Shown here one piece after another: positions 43,903 to 52,183 of a stretch of DNA of 64,000 nucleotides (within the stretch, counting starts at the first letter, position 1; each line of letters begins with the position of its first letter). The notes beneath the pieces were generated by a model, which was not told the origin of the DNA, ran no database searches, and saw only the letters and a list, made by a program, of their open reading frames with translations. The stretch covers positions 224,251 to 288,250 of the forward strand of contig NZ_FOYO01000001.1 in NCBI RefSeq assembly GCF_900111945.1, in the 5' to 3' direction. The DNA is from Litoreibacter janthinus (GTDB taxonomy: Bacteria; Pseudomonadota; Alphaproteobacteria; Rhodobacterales; Rhodobacteraceae). Made by a program: the position numbers and the translations under genes.

Positions 43903-44337
43903 CTAAACTGAGATGGTCAGCTTGGTCGGGGTTTCCATCATCAGGTCTTGCAGCACATCCAGCAGCGTATCGACATTCACCGTTTCCGGGCTCACCACAT
44001 CAGTCGAGAAGTAGCGCAGAAACACCCGCCGCGTTTGCTCGTCCATGCCCTGATGCAGGGCCATTGACCACGTTGGAAACATCCGCTCCCGCACATCAGC
44101 GCAAGACAGCAAAATAATGTTGGAATGACGCGGGTCGCGGGAAATACGGTGATACAGCGCCGACACTTCGACACGCCCGCCCTCGATCACCTGAATGAAG
44201 TGGTCGCCATTGTAGTGGAGCAGCCCAGTCAGGTGGAGTCGCGGATTGTTGCGCTTGCAGGTCTCGATCAGCGCTTTGATATCCAAATCTTCAGACGGAT
44301 TGCGCTGGCTATAATACACAAGGCGGGTGAGGTTCAT
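43903..44337 (-). CDS. BLUF-domain blue-light photoreceptor
   Basis: BLUF domains bind FAD and switch a hydrogen-bond network on blue light. The 144-residue protein is a single BLUF domain with a C-terminal extension of about 50 residues. The key residues appear as Tyr8 (LVYYS), Asn30 (RNN), Gln49 (HFIQVIEG), with Arg-His (DPRH) and Trp90 (FPTWSM). No output domain is attached, so it probably works through a partner. With the FeS photolyase this is a second light-linked gene in the window. Confidence 0.9.
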   Translation of the reverse strand: MNLTRLVYYSQRNPSEDLDIKALIETCKRNNPRLHLTGLLHYNGDHFIQVIEGGRVEVSALYHRISRDPRHSNIILLSCADVRERMFPTWSMALHQGMDEQTRRVFLRYFSTDVVSPETVNVDTLLDVLQDLMMETPTKLTISV

Positions 44338-44460
44338 GCTGGCCTCCCTAGGTAATCTTTAATCCACATCTAGTAGTGTTGCGAGTTGATACAGGCAATA
44401 TCAAGTAAAACCTACCCAGTTTCATGGCTTATCCACAGATAAACGACCCGAAGCGGCAAC

Positions 44461-44492
44461 AGAAAACGCCGCCCCAGCAAGCTAGGGCGGCG
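44461..44492 (-). terminator. Rho-independent terminator after rplT
   Basis: On the minus strand CGCCGCCC (from 44492) pairs with GGGCGGCG (to 44467) and is followed by TTTTC. It closes the rpmI-rplT unit about 30 nt after the rplT stop. Confidence 0.85.
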
Positions 44493-44523
44493 CATCCGCA
44501 TCTGTCATCCAGATGGGTGTTTC

Positions 44524-44886
44524 TTAAGCCAATGCGGCCTTGGCTTTTTCGACGACTGCGGCAAATGCCTCTGGCTCGTTCACAGCCAAGTCAGCCAGCA
44601 CTTTGCGGTCGACTTCGATGCCAGCCAAGGACAGGCCGTTGATGAAGCGCGAATATGTCAGCGCTTCGTCGATGGCACGGCAGCCAGCGTTGATCCGCTG
44701 GATCCACAGAGCGCGGAAGTTGCGCTTGCGGTTCTTACGGTCGCGGGTCGCGTATTGGTTCGCCTTGTCCACCGCCTGCGTCGCAACGCGGAAGGTGTTC
44801 TTGCGGCGACCTTGGTAGCCTTTGGCGGCTTTGATGATTTTCTTGTGGCGGGCGTGTGTTACGACGCCGGATGTAACTCTGGACAT
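44524..44886 (-). CDS. rplT: 50S ribosomal protein L20
   Basis: L20 binds 23S rRNA early in 50S assembly. The 120-residue product shows the basic N-terminal extension ([33 protein letters not shown]) and [20 protein letters not shown]. It follows rpmI by 12 nt. The terminator after it separates it from the BLUF gene, so the phenylalanyl-tRNA synthetase genes that commonly follow are not in the same transcript. Confidence 0.97.
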   Translation of the reverse strand: MSRVTSGVVTHARHKKIIKAAKGYQGRRKNTFRVATQAVDKANQYATRDRKNRKRNFRALWIQRINAGCRAIDEALTYSRFINGLSLAGIEVDRKVLADLAVNEPEAFAAVVEKAKAALA

Positions 44887-44898
44887 ATCAAATTCTCC

Positions 44899-45099
44899 TT
44901 AGCGCGCGTATGGCATGTATTTTTTCACGATCTTTTCATCTGCTGCGCAGAGGATCGTGGTGCCACGGGCGGTGCGGATAAACTTGGTAGAGCGCTTGAT
45001 CATGCCGTGGCGCTTGCCTGCTTGACCAGCTTTGACGCGACCGGAGGCCGTCATCGAGAAGCGCTTCTTAGCGCCTGATTTTGTCTTCATCTTCGGCAT
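44899..45099 (-). CDS. rpmI: 50S ribosomal protein L35
   Basis: The 66-residue product begins [20 protein letters not shown], the standard L35 N-terminus, and is rich in Lys and Arg. Start at 45099 with GAGG ahead; the in-frame extension to 45204 is not part of the protein. infC is not adjacent. Confidence 0.97.
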   Translation of the reverse strand: MPKMKTKSGAKKRFSMTASGRVKAGQAGKRHGMIKRSTKFIRTARGTTILCAADEKIVKKYMPYAR

Positions 45100-45230
45100 T
45101 TCCATCTCCTCAAAGATCGAGTGGTAGAACGCGCGACTCGGCATGCCATGCGCCGGACGTGCGGTGTGAGCGCGCTTCGTAGGACCAAAGCGGCGCCTTT
45201 GCAAGCCATGGAATGCAGCTTGTGGCCAGT

Positions 45231-45455
45231 TTAGCGCACAAATCCAGCGACAACTTTGGTGAAGACGTCTGGCAGATCCGAAATACTGTACCCGCCGGGG
45301 GCGCTGTAGACCGCAAAAACAATCATCCCACCAGACATCACAGCAGCGATAGTCGCCACCCGTGGTGCGCTTCCGTCCAGAAAGGCAGACAAAATGGCCG
45401 GAACCGTAAGCACGCCAATGACGATACCAATCACAAGAATAAGGTCATAGTCCAA
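45231..45455 (-). CDS. Small two-helix membrane protein (74 aa)
   Basis: The product has two hydrophobic helices ([18 protein letters not shown] and [18 protein letters not shown]) with a short polar link and a C-terminal amphipathic end. It lies 42 nt after pyk on the same strand and could be cotranscribed. I recognise it only as a conserved hypothetical type near pyk in this group. Confidence 0.65.
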   Translation of the reverse strand: MDYDLILVIGIVIGVLTVPAILSAFLDGSAPRVATIAAVMSGGMIVFAVYSAPGGYSISDLPDVFTKVVAGFVR

Positions 45456-45497
45456 GATCGCCTCCTCAAAAGGAATGACTTGTGGGAATACGCCGAT

Positions 45498-46949
45498 TTA
45501 CTCTGGGTCGGAGTTAAAAATCAACCTTTCCTCGCACGGAGCAACGCGAAGGATGTTGGTTGTTCCGGGCTGATTGAACGGCACACCGGCAGTCACAACG
45601 ATCTGATCTTCCTCGGTCGCGAAGCCACCTTCGCGTGCGGCGCGTGCGGCGCTGACGACGGCCATCTTGAACCGCTCGACCGCACCAGGCGTAACAACGC
45701 AGTGCGTTCCCCAGCTCAGCGCCAAACGGCGAGCAGTGCCCACCAGAGGGGTCAGTGCGATGATCGGCACGTGCGGCCGTTCCCGCGACACCAGCAACGC
45801 CGTGGTGCCGGATTGGGTGAAACAGCAGATCGCCTTGATGTTCGTCGTCTCCGCGATTTCGCGGGCGGCCACAACGATACCGTCAGCAACCGTCGTCTTC
45901 TTGCCGCCGCGTTGCGCCGCGATGATGTCTAGGTAGTTCGGGTCGTTTTCAACTTCGATCGCCACGTTGTTCATCGTGGTCACGGCCTCGATAGGGAAGC
46001 TGCCTGCCGCGGATTCAGCCGAGAGCATGATCGCGTCAGTGCCTTCATAGATCGCCGTTGCCACGTCCGACACTTCGGCGCGGGTTGGCATTGGGCTGTC
46101 GATCATCGATTCCAGCATCTGCGTCGCCACGATTACCGGTTTTGCCACAGCGCGGCAGCGGCGGATCAGGCGCTTCTGGATCGGCGGCACATTCTGCACC
46201 GGAAGCTCGACCCCAAGGTCGCCACGGGCGACCATGATGCCGTCGGACACTGCAAGAATTTCGTCGAATGCCGTCACAGCAGCAGGTTTTTCGATTTTGG
46301 ACAGGATCGCGGCGCGGCCATCGGCCAGTTCGCGGGCTTCCATCACATCCTCAGGGCGTTGCACGAAGGACAGGGCGAGCCAGTCGACGCCAAGCTGGCA
46401 TACAAATTCCAGATCTTTGCGGTCTTTCTCGGACAGGGCTGCAAGCGGCAGCACCACGTCAGGCACGTTCACGCCCTTGCGGTTCGAGATGGTGCCGCCG
46501 ACAGTTACTTCACAATTGGCGAAATCTGCGCCGCAGTCTTTGACCTTCAGACGGATTTTGCCGTCATTCACGAGCAGACTGGAGCCGGGCTCAAGTGCTG
46601 CGAAAATCTCTTTGTGCGGAAGCTGAACGCGGGTCACATCACCCTCGGCCGGATCAAGATCAAGACGGAAGGCGGCGCCGACCTCAAGCTCTTCTTCGCT
46701 GTTGGCGAATACGCCGACGCGCAGCTTGGGGCCCTGAAGGTCGGCCAGAATGGAAATCGGTCGGCCCAAGTCTTTTTCAACCTGACGGATGATTTGGTGA
46801 CGCACGCGGATTTCGCTGTGGTCGCCATGGGACATATTCAGCCGGAAAACATCTGCTCCGGCCTCGAAGAGCGCGCGGATCATTTCATAGTCATTGGAGG
46901 CCGGCCCAAGGGTGGCCACGATCTTAACCTTGCGTAGTCTTCTTTTCAT
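45498..46949 (-). CDS. pyk: Pyruvate kinase
   Basis: Pyk converts phosphoenolpyruvate and ADP to pyruvate and ATP. The 483-residue protein starts KVKIVATLGPASND and FRLNMSHGDH, with the signature ILSKIEKPAAV near residue 215 and MVARGDLGVELP near 240; TQMLESMIDSPMPTRAEVSDVA is the active-site loop. The C-terminal regulatory domain is complete. It is divergent from the amidohydrolase gene. Confidence 0.97.
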   Translation of the reverse strand: MKRRLRKVKIVATLGPASNDYEMIRALFEAGADVFRLNMSHGDHSEIRVRHQIIRQVEKDLGRPISILADLQGPKLRVGVFANSEEELEVGAAFRLDLDPAEGDVTRVQLPHKEIFAALEPGSSLLVNDGKIRLKVKDCGADFANCEVTVGGTISNRKGVNVPDVVLPLAALSEKDRKDLEFVCQLGVDWLALSFVQRPEDVMEARELADGRAAILSKIEKPAAVTAFDEILAVSDGIMVARGDLGVELPVQNVPPIQKRLIRRCRAVAKPVIVATQMLESMIDSPMPTRAEVSDVATAIYEGTDAIMLSAESAAGSFPIEAVTTMNNVAIEVENDPNYLDIIAAQRGGKKTTVADGIVVAAREIAETTNIKAICCFTQSGTTALLVSRERPHVPIIALTPLVGTARRLALSWGTHCVVTPGAVERFKMAVVSAARAAREGGFATEEDQIVVTAGVPFNQPGTTNILRVAPCEERLIFNSDPE

Positions 46950-47070
46950 AATAATCCCTCGGTCGGCGGAAATGTTAGCGGTATCATATGACGGATACTG
47001 CGCCCTGCCGCAACTGGCGCTTTGTCACATTCAAGGCTATTCTAAGCAAAATTGTAACAGGCAAAACTCC

Positions 47071-47808
47071 GTGAGCGCTGAAAGTTTCGAAATTGTGGGC
47101 AAGAGCCGCCCGTCCCGCATGGTTTGCCTTTGCGACCATGCCACAAATACCGTTCCTGCGGGCCTACCGCCGCGCCTTGGCCTTCCAGAAGCTGATATGG
47201 CCCGACACATTGCCTATGATGTCGGGGCGGAAGGCGTAACCCGCGCGCTGGCCGAAGCCTTTGACGGTCCTGCCCTGATGTCGCGTTTTTCGCGGCTGGT
47301 GATCGACCCCAATCGCGGCGAGGACGATCCGACATTGCTGATGCGGCTTTATGACGGGTCAATCATTCCTGCAAATCGGTCTGCCTGTGTTGTCGAACGC
47401 GAACGCAGGCTGAACGCGTACCACCGCCCCTACCATACCGCCGCCGCCGATCTGATCGCGCAGCGCAACGCCCCGGTGATCGTCTCAATCCACAGCTTCA
47501 CACCGCAGCTGAACGGTCGCCCGCCGCGCCCTTGGCATATTGGCGTGCTTTATGCGCAAGACGCACGGCTCGCCCTGCCGCTTTTGTCGCGACTGAACGC
47601 CGAAGATGATCTGTGTGTCGGTGACAATGAACCCTATTCCGGTCACCTGCCCGGCGACACGATGGAACGGCATGCGCTTACGCATGGCCACCTGCATGTC
47701 TTGATTGAACTGCGCAACGACCTCATCTTTACTGAAGACCAACAACTGGTATGGGCGGCGCGGCTTGCGCCGATCATCACCGCCGCCGTCGCGGATGCCG
47801 AAACCTGA
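47071..47808 (+). CDS. N-formylglutamate amidohydrolase
   Basis: The family hydrolyses N-formylglutamate to formate and glutamate in the histidine route or acts on related acyl-amino acids. The 245-residue product has CDHATNTVPAGL near residue 30, SRLVIDPNRGEDDPTL and IVSIHSFTPQLNG, each typical. I use the GTG at 47071 (VSAESFEIV); the open frame to 46894 overlaps the start of pyk and carries no homology. A DUF1244 gene follows by 13 nt, a conserved pairing. Confidence 0.88.
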   Translation: MSAESFEIVGKSRPSRMVCLCDHATNTVPAGLPPRLGLPEADMARHIAYDVGAEGVTRALAEAFDGPALMSRFSRLVIDPNRGEDDPTLLMRLYDGSIIPANRSACVVERERRLNAYHRPYHTAAADLIAQRNAPVIVSIHSFTPQLNGRPPRPWHIGVLYAQDARLALPLLSRLNAEDDLCVGDNEPYSGHLPGDTMERHALTHGHLHVLIELRNDLIFTEDQQLVWAARLAPIITAAVADAET

Positions 47809-47821
47809 AGGAATTTTGACC

Positions 47822-48121
47822 ATGGACGCCCAAACCAAGCTGGAACTGGAAGCCGCTGCCTTCCGCACCTTGCAAGCCCACCTGCAACGGCGCACTGATG
47901 TGCAAAACATCGACATGATGAATCTGACAGGGTTTTGCCGGAACTGCCTAAGCCGCTGGTATCAAGAAGCCGCCAACGAGCGCGGGATCGAGATGACCAA
48001 GGACGAGGCGCGCAAAGATTTCTACGGAATGCCCTATGATCAGTGGCGCGACAAATACCAGACAGAAGCCAATGATGCGCAAAAAGCCGCGTTTGAAGTA
48101 GCGCATAAAGACGCCACATAA
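47822..48121 (+). CDS. DUF1244 family protein
   Basis: The 99-residue protein is a typical DUF1244 member: AAFRTLQAHLQRRTDVQNIDMMNLTGFCRNCLSRWYQEAA and MPYDQWRDKYQTEA. The CRNC Cys pair is conserved and may bind metal. No function is established. It is 13 nt from the amidohydrolase and probably in its operon. Confidence 0.9.
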   Translation: MDAQTKLELEAAAFRTLQAHLQRRTDVQNIDMMNLTGFCRNCLSRWYQEAANERGIEMTKDEARKDFYGMPYDQWRDKYQTEANDAQKAAFEVAHKDAT

Positions 48122-48177
48122 CTGTGAATTGGGCCACGCACTGACTATGTGCTAAACTGCGTCCAAAGGAGACCGAG

Positions 48178-48438
48178 ATGAAACGACTATCCCTGATCGC
48201 GCTGCTGGCCCTGCTGGCACAGCCTGCCGCTGCAAGCCAGTCGCCGATGCGTGACCATCTGAAGCAAGAATTACCGACATGGGGCTATGCCGATGTGGAT
48301 GTCGACGGGCTGACCCGCCGACAAGTCGTCCACATCAACCACCTGCTTCACAGCAACAAGACACCCGCGCAAATTCGCGGCAATATCGGAGCCGTCTTGG
48401 GAGACAGCCTTTTGAAGACGCTGTTTGGTCGCCAATGA
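48178..48438 (+). CDS. Small secreted protein (86 aa), first of a tandem pair
   Basis: A signal peptide (MKRLSLIALLALLAQPAAAS) is followed by a 65-residue mature part (ELPTWGYADVDVDGLTRRQVVHINHLLHSNKTPAQIRGNIGAVLG). It overlaps the next gene by 4 nt (ATGA). The two mature parts align: W-x5-VD-x2-LT/S-x2-Q and a following helix. GGAG lies ahead of the ATG. Function unknown; periplasmic. Confidence 0.7.
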   Translation: MKRLSLIALLALLAQPAAASQSPMRDHLKQELPTWGYADVDVDGLTRRQVVHINHLLHSNKTPAQIRGNIGAVLGDSLLKTLFGRQ

Positions 48439-48722
48439 TCCGCGCGGGGGTCATCGCAGCGCTGCTGGTATTGGCAGCACCGGTCACCGCCGCGCCGAAC
48501 GAGCAGTTGTTGCGCTCGATCGAAAACCGGCTGGTGTTCTGGAACGTCGGCCCCGTTGACTACAAGGCGCTGTCCACATCGCAAGCAGCAGCGCTTCACA
48601 TGAAGCTGTCAAACGCACCGTCGCGGTTCTCCGGGCGGTCACATATGTTCCGCCAGGAGTTGCTGACAATTCTGCGTTGGGATGGCAGCGAGAATAATTA
48701 CTCGCTCAAGAAGTCAAACTAA
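48435..48722 (+). CDS. Small secreted protein (95 aa), second of a tandem pair
   Basis: Signal peptide (MIRAGVIAALLVLAAPVTAA), then NRLVFWNVGPVDYKALSTSQAAALHMKLSNAPSRFSGR, which aligns with the preceding gene and points to an old duplication. The ATG overlaps the previous stop. The stop overlaps the convergent dat gene by 4 nt (CTAA at 48719-48722). Confidence 0.7.
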   Translation: MIRAGVIAALLVLAAPVTAAPNEQLLRSIENRLVFWNVGPVDYKALSTSQAAALHMKLSNAPSRFSGRSHMFRQELLTILRWDGSENNYSLKKSN

Positions 48723-49576
48723 AGCGCCTGCTTCATGCTTTCATCAAGGTAGATTTCGCGCAAACGTGCCGCCGATTTACCCGGCTTGCCGTCGCCCAAT
48801 GCCACCCCGTCAATCTCCACGACAGGCATAACGAAGGTTGAGGCTGAGGTAATGAACGCCTCATCCGCGTTCTTGGCTTCTTCGATGGTGAAGGGGCGTT
48901 CTTCGATTTGCATCTGCGCCGCCTCTGCATAGGCCAGCACCGCCGCGCGGGTAATGCCGTGCAAGATCTCGTTGCCCAGATTGCGGGTGATGATCTTGCC
49001 GTCTTTCACAATATAGGCGTTGTTGGAGCTGCCTTCGGTGACGTGCCCGTCTTCCACCATCCACGCATCATCCACACCAGCGGCCTTGGCCATCATCTTG
49101 GCCATAGACGGGAACAGTAGCTGCGTCGTCTTGATGTCGCGACGGGCCCAGCGTTGATCGTCGACCGAGATCACCTTCATGCCGGTCGCAATCTTCGGGT
49201 TGTTCAGCAGGTTTGCCGTCTGGGTGAACAGCACGATCGTGGGCGTCACATCCTCGGACGGGAAGGCGAAGTCACGGTCGCCGGGATTGCCGCGCGAGAT
49301 TTGCAGGTAGATCATGCCCTCGGTCAGCTCATTGCGCTTGACCAGTTGGTGATGCACTTCCAACAGATCCTCGGTCGAGATCGGATTTTGCATCTGCAAC
49401 TCGTCTAGCGAGCGTTGCAGGCGTTTCGCGTGGCCGTCAAAGGCAAGGATTTTGCCGTCGAGGATCGACGTCACCTCATACACCGCATCGGCAAACAGGA
49501 AGCCGCGATCAAAGACAGACACCTTGGCCTCTTCTTCCGGCAGGTACTCTCCGTTCAGGTAAACGATGCGGCTCAT
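48719..49576 (-). CDS. dat: D-amino-acid transaminase
   Basis: A class IV PLP aminotransferase of 285 residues: DRGFLFADAVYEV near residue 23, the PLP-binding Lys in RRDIKTTQLL near 145 and EGSSNNAYIV near 180. The sequence fits D-amino-acid aminotransferase rather than branched-chain aminotransferase. It is the last gene of an apparent dgcN-dgcA-dat operon, suggesting interconversion of D-amino acids with D-glutamate. Start at 49576; a longer frame to 49627 overlaps dgcA. Confidence 0.88.
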   Translation of the reverse strand: MSRIVYLNGEYLPEEEAKVSVFDRGFLFADAVYEVTSILDGKILAFDGHAKRLQRSLDELQMQNPISTEDLLEVHHQLVKRNELTEGMIYLQISRGNPGDRDFAFPSEDVTPTIVLFTQTANLLNNPKIATGMKVISVDDQRWARRDIKTTQLLFPSMAKMMAKAAGVDDAWMVEDGHVTEGSSNNAYIVKDGKIITRNLGNEILHGITRAAVLAYAEAAQMQIEERPFTIEEAKNADEAFITSASTFVMPVVEIDGVALGDGKPGKSAARLREIYLDESMKQAL

Positions 49577-49580
49577 ATCA

Positions 49581-50546
49581 CTATCCCCATAGCTCGGGCT
49601 TGGGCGCGTGGACCCCAGCCTCGTCAAAAATCAAAGGTTCATCGCGGTCTTCGGCCAGAAGCAGCGGGCCGTCAAGGTCGGTGAAGGCCACGCCTTGCGC
49701 CAAAATGGTTGCCGGAGCCATCGCCAGCGATGATCCGACCATGCAACCGACCATCACGCCGTAGCCTTGCGCCAGCCCTGCGTCCTTCAAAGCCAGCGCT
49801 TCGGTCAGCCCGCCGGTTTTGTCGAGCTTGATGTTGATGACGTCATATTTGCCCTTGAGCGACGGCAGCGAGGCGCGGTCGTGGCAAGCTTCGTCGGCGC
49901 AGACAGGCAAAGGCCGGTCGATCTCGGCCAGCATGTCATCTGCCCCTGCGGGCAAGGGTTGTTCCACCAGCTTCACGCCAAGGCGGACCAGATGCGGGGC
50001 GAGGTCTGAATAGACCTCTGCCGTCCAGCCCTCGTTGGCGTCGATGATGATAGGCGTGTTCGGCGCGCCACGGCGCACGGCCTCTAATCGGGGCATGTCG
50101 TCGGGAGTGCCGAGCTTGATCTTGAGCAGCGGGCGGTGGCTGTGTTTGCGTGCGCTGGCCTCCATCGCATCCGGCTCTGCCAGCGACAGGGTGTAGGCGG
50201 TGATCTCGGGCTTGGGTGCAGGCAGGCCCAGAATGTCCCAAACGCGGACGCCAGCTTTCTTGGCCTCCCAGTCCCATAAGGCGCAATCGACCGCGTTACG
50301 AGCCGCACCTGCGGGCAGGGCGCCTTGCAAGGCTGTGCGCGTGATCTCGGACGGCAGCGACAGGATTTCGGCGATCACCGAATCCAGTGTCTCGTCGTAG
50401 CGGGCATAGGGGACGCATTCGCCCTGCCCCGTCACTCCGTCGCGCTCCACGCGGACGGTCAGCACTTGCGCCTCAGTGCGCGAGCCGCGCGAGATGGTGA
50501 ACACCTCCGCCAGCTGGAACACGTCCTTAGTGACTGTGATGCTCAT
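49581..50546 (-). CDS. dgcA: Enolase-superfamily epimerase, N-acetyl-D-glutamate racemase DgcA type
   Basis: The 321-residue protein belongs to the Ala-D/L-Glu epimerase branch: LKIKLG (KxK catalytic lysine) near 140, metal ligands in IIDANEGW, VEQPLP and CADEACHD, and the second lysine in INIKLDKTGG. Next to a DUF1611/DgcN gene it is best read as DgcA, which converts N-acetyl-D-glutamate to the L form in D-glutamate catabolism. It could alternatively act on muropeptide-derived dipeptides. Confidence 0.87.
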   Translation of the reverse strand: MSITVTKDVFQLAEVFTISRGSRTEAQVLTVRVERDGVTGQGECVPYARYDETLDSVIAEILSLPSEITRTALQGALPAGAARNAVDCALWDWEAKKAGVRVWDILGLPAPKPEITAYTLSLAEPDAMEASARKHSHRPLLKIKLGTPDDMPRLEAVRRGAPNTPIIIDANEGWTAEVYSDLAPHLVRLGVKLVEQPLPAGADDMLAEIDRPLPVCADEACHDRASLPSLKGKYDVINIKLDKTGGLTEALALKDAGLAQGYGVMVGCMVGSSLAMAPATILAQGVAFTDLDGPLLLAEDRDEPLIFDEAGVHAPKPELWG

Positions 50547-50569
50547 AGCGCGGCTCTCCTTGGTTTAGA

Positions 50570-51571
50570 TCAAAGTGCTTCGAGCGCATCCACGAGGCGC
50601 TCCGCGCCGAAGCGGAACGGATCAGTGGTGGGCAGGCCCATGCGGTCCTCGACCTCTTTGATATACGCGCGGGCCTCGTCCTCGGGCATGTGTTGGGTGT
50701 TGATGGAAATACCTGTGACCTGACAGGCCGGATTTGCCACCCGCGCCATGGTCAAGGCGGTCTCGCGCAGGGTTTCCAACGACGGCTGCTGATAGCCCGG
50801 CAGACCGCGCATGTGCTTGCGGGTCGGCTCGTGGCACAGCACCAACGCATCTGGCTGGCCGCCATGGATCAGCGCCATGGTCACGCCGGAATAAGACACG
50901 TGGTAGAGCGATCCTTGGCCTTCGATGTGATCCCAGTGGTCGTCGTCATTGTCAGGGGTCAAGTATTCCACAGCGCCCGCCATGAAGTCCGCTATCACCG
51001 CGTCCAGCGGCACGCCGCCACCGGTGATCAGGATTCCGGTTTGACCGGTTGGGCGGAAGGTGGATTTCATCCCTCGCTTGCGCATCTCAGCGTCCATGCA
51101 GAGGCCGGTATACATCTTGCCGACGGAGCAGTCGGTGCCGACCGCAAGGCAACGCTTGCCCGTGCGCTTGACGCCGTTGGCGATCGGGTAGGCAACAGAG
51201 GGGATGCGGACGTCGTGCAAGGTGCCGCCATGGACCTTTGCGGCCCGCTGGATTTCGTTTTCGTCGCGCAGCAGGTTGTGCAGGCCCGACGCGATGTCGT
51301 AGCCCATTTCCAACGCCTGAACGAGCACCTCTTTCCAAGCATTGGAAATGTAGCCGCCACGGTTGGCCACGCCGATCACCAGCGTTTTCGCGCCGGCATC
51401 CAAGCCCTCTTGAAGCGTCATGTCGGTCAGACCAATGGTCGTGCCACAGCCTTCCATGCGGAATTGGCCAATCGCGTTTTCCGGACGCCAATCCTTGATC
51501 CCTTGGGCGACCTTAGCGGACAGGGCATCCGGCGCATCGCCGAGGAAGAGGAGGTATGGGGTCTGGATCAT
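50570..51571 (-). CDS. dgcN: DUF1611 family, N-acetyltransferase DgcN type
   Basis: The 333-residue protein is a DUF1611 member with a P-loop (GTDCSVGKMYT near 143) and a Rossmann-like N-terminus (TPYLLFLGDAPDALSAKVAQGI). In the described D-glutamate pathway of marine bacteria DgcN acetylates D-glutamate before DgcA acts. It is first in the operon, with 23 nt to dgcA. Two near-palindromic GAAGAATCTTC-type sites lie about 100-130 nt upstream of its start. Confidence 0.87.
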   Translation of the reverse strand: MIQTPYLLFLGDAPDALSAKVAQGIKDWRPENAIGQFRMEGCGTTIGLTDMTLQEGLDAGAKTLVIGVANRGGYISNAWKEVLVQALEMGYDIASGLHNLLRDENEIQRAAKVHGGTLHDVRIPSVAYPIANGVKRTGKRCLAVGTDCSVGKMYTGLCMDAEMRKRGMKSTFRPTGQTGILITGGGVPLDAVIADFMAGAVEYLTPDNDDDHWDHIEGQGSLYHVSYSGVTMALIHGGQPDALVLCHEPTRKHMRGLPGYQQPSLETLRETALTMARVANPACQVTGISINTQHMPEDEARAYIKEVEDRMGLPTTDPFRFGAERLVDALEAL

Positions 51572-51663
51572 AGCAGGGCTCCGAAGCTGGGTGATTTGGG
51601 TGGAGCATATGCCGCCGATAACAGTAATGTTTCGTTAGATGCAGCCCATTCCCTACCATCTTA

Positions 51664-51706
51664 CGAAGAATCTACGGCCATAATGCGATCTATGCGAAGA
51701 ATCTTC
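51664..51706. promoter_or_regulatory. Paired candidate operator sites in the dgcN / CMD divergent region
   Basis: CGAAGAATCT occurs at 51664-51673 and 51695-51704, 31 bp apart (about three helical turns). The second lies in a perfect inverted repeat GAAGA-A-TCTTC (51696-51706), the first in the same repeat with one mismatch (51665-51675). The layout suggests two sites for a dimeric regulator controlling dgcN and/or the divergent gene. The regulator is not known. Confidence 0.5.
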
Positions 51707-51796
51707 ACTGGCTTTCGCCCTGCCGCGAAAGAAAACACAGTGACGCGCGATTGTTTTGGCCTAAACCTCTCGCTGAACAAATAAATGGAGACCCTG

Positions 51797-52183
51797 ATGA
51801 GCACATTCGACGAAGACCTGTTTCTGAAAGGGCTGAAGCAGCGCAAAGCCACCTTAGGCGCGGAGTATGTGGAGAACAATTTGGCGGCGGCGGATGAATT
51901 TACCCTGCCATTCCAGGAAGCCATGACCGCGTGGTGCTGGGGCTTTGGCTGGGGGGATGACGTGATCGACGCCAAGACACGCTCGATGATGAACCTGTCG
52001 ATGATTGGTGCCTTAGGCAAGATGAGCGAGTGGGAGTTGCATTGCCGTGGCGCGTTGAACAATGGCGTCACCAAGGAAGAACTTCGCGCGATCATCCACG
52101 TGATTGCGATCTATTGCGGCGTCCCGCAAGGGCTGGAATGCTTCCGCGCCGCCCGTAAAGTGCTGGAGGAAGCCGGGCTTTAG
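51797..52183 (+). CDS. Carboxymuconolactone decarboxylase (AhpD-like) family protein
   Basis: The 128-residue product (start at 51797, with GGAG nine bases ahead) has the CMD core: TRSMMNLSMIGALGKMSEWELHCRGALNNGVTKEELRAIIHVIAIYCGVPQG. It lacks the CxxC of AhpD and is closer to PcaC-like proteins. No other protocatechuate genes are nearby, so the substrate is open. Its stop overlaps the convergent TIM-barrel gene by 4 nt. Confidence 0.87.
   Translation: MSTFDEDLFLKGLKQRKATLGAEYVENNLAAADEFTLPFQEAMTAWCWGFGWGDDVIDAKTRSMMNLSMIGALGKMSEWELHCRGALNNGVTKEELRAIIHVIAIYCGVPQGLECFRAARKVLEEAGL

Noticed and set aside
46894..47070. Longer N-formylglutamate amidohydrolase from an upstream start
   Set aside because: The extra 59 residues run back into the pyk start region and look unlike the family; the GTG at 47071 gives the normal length.
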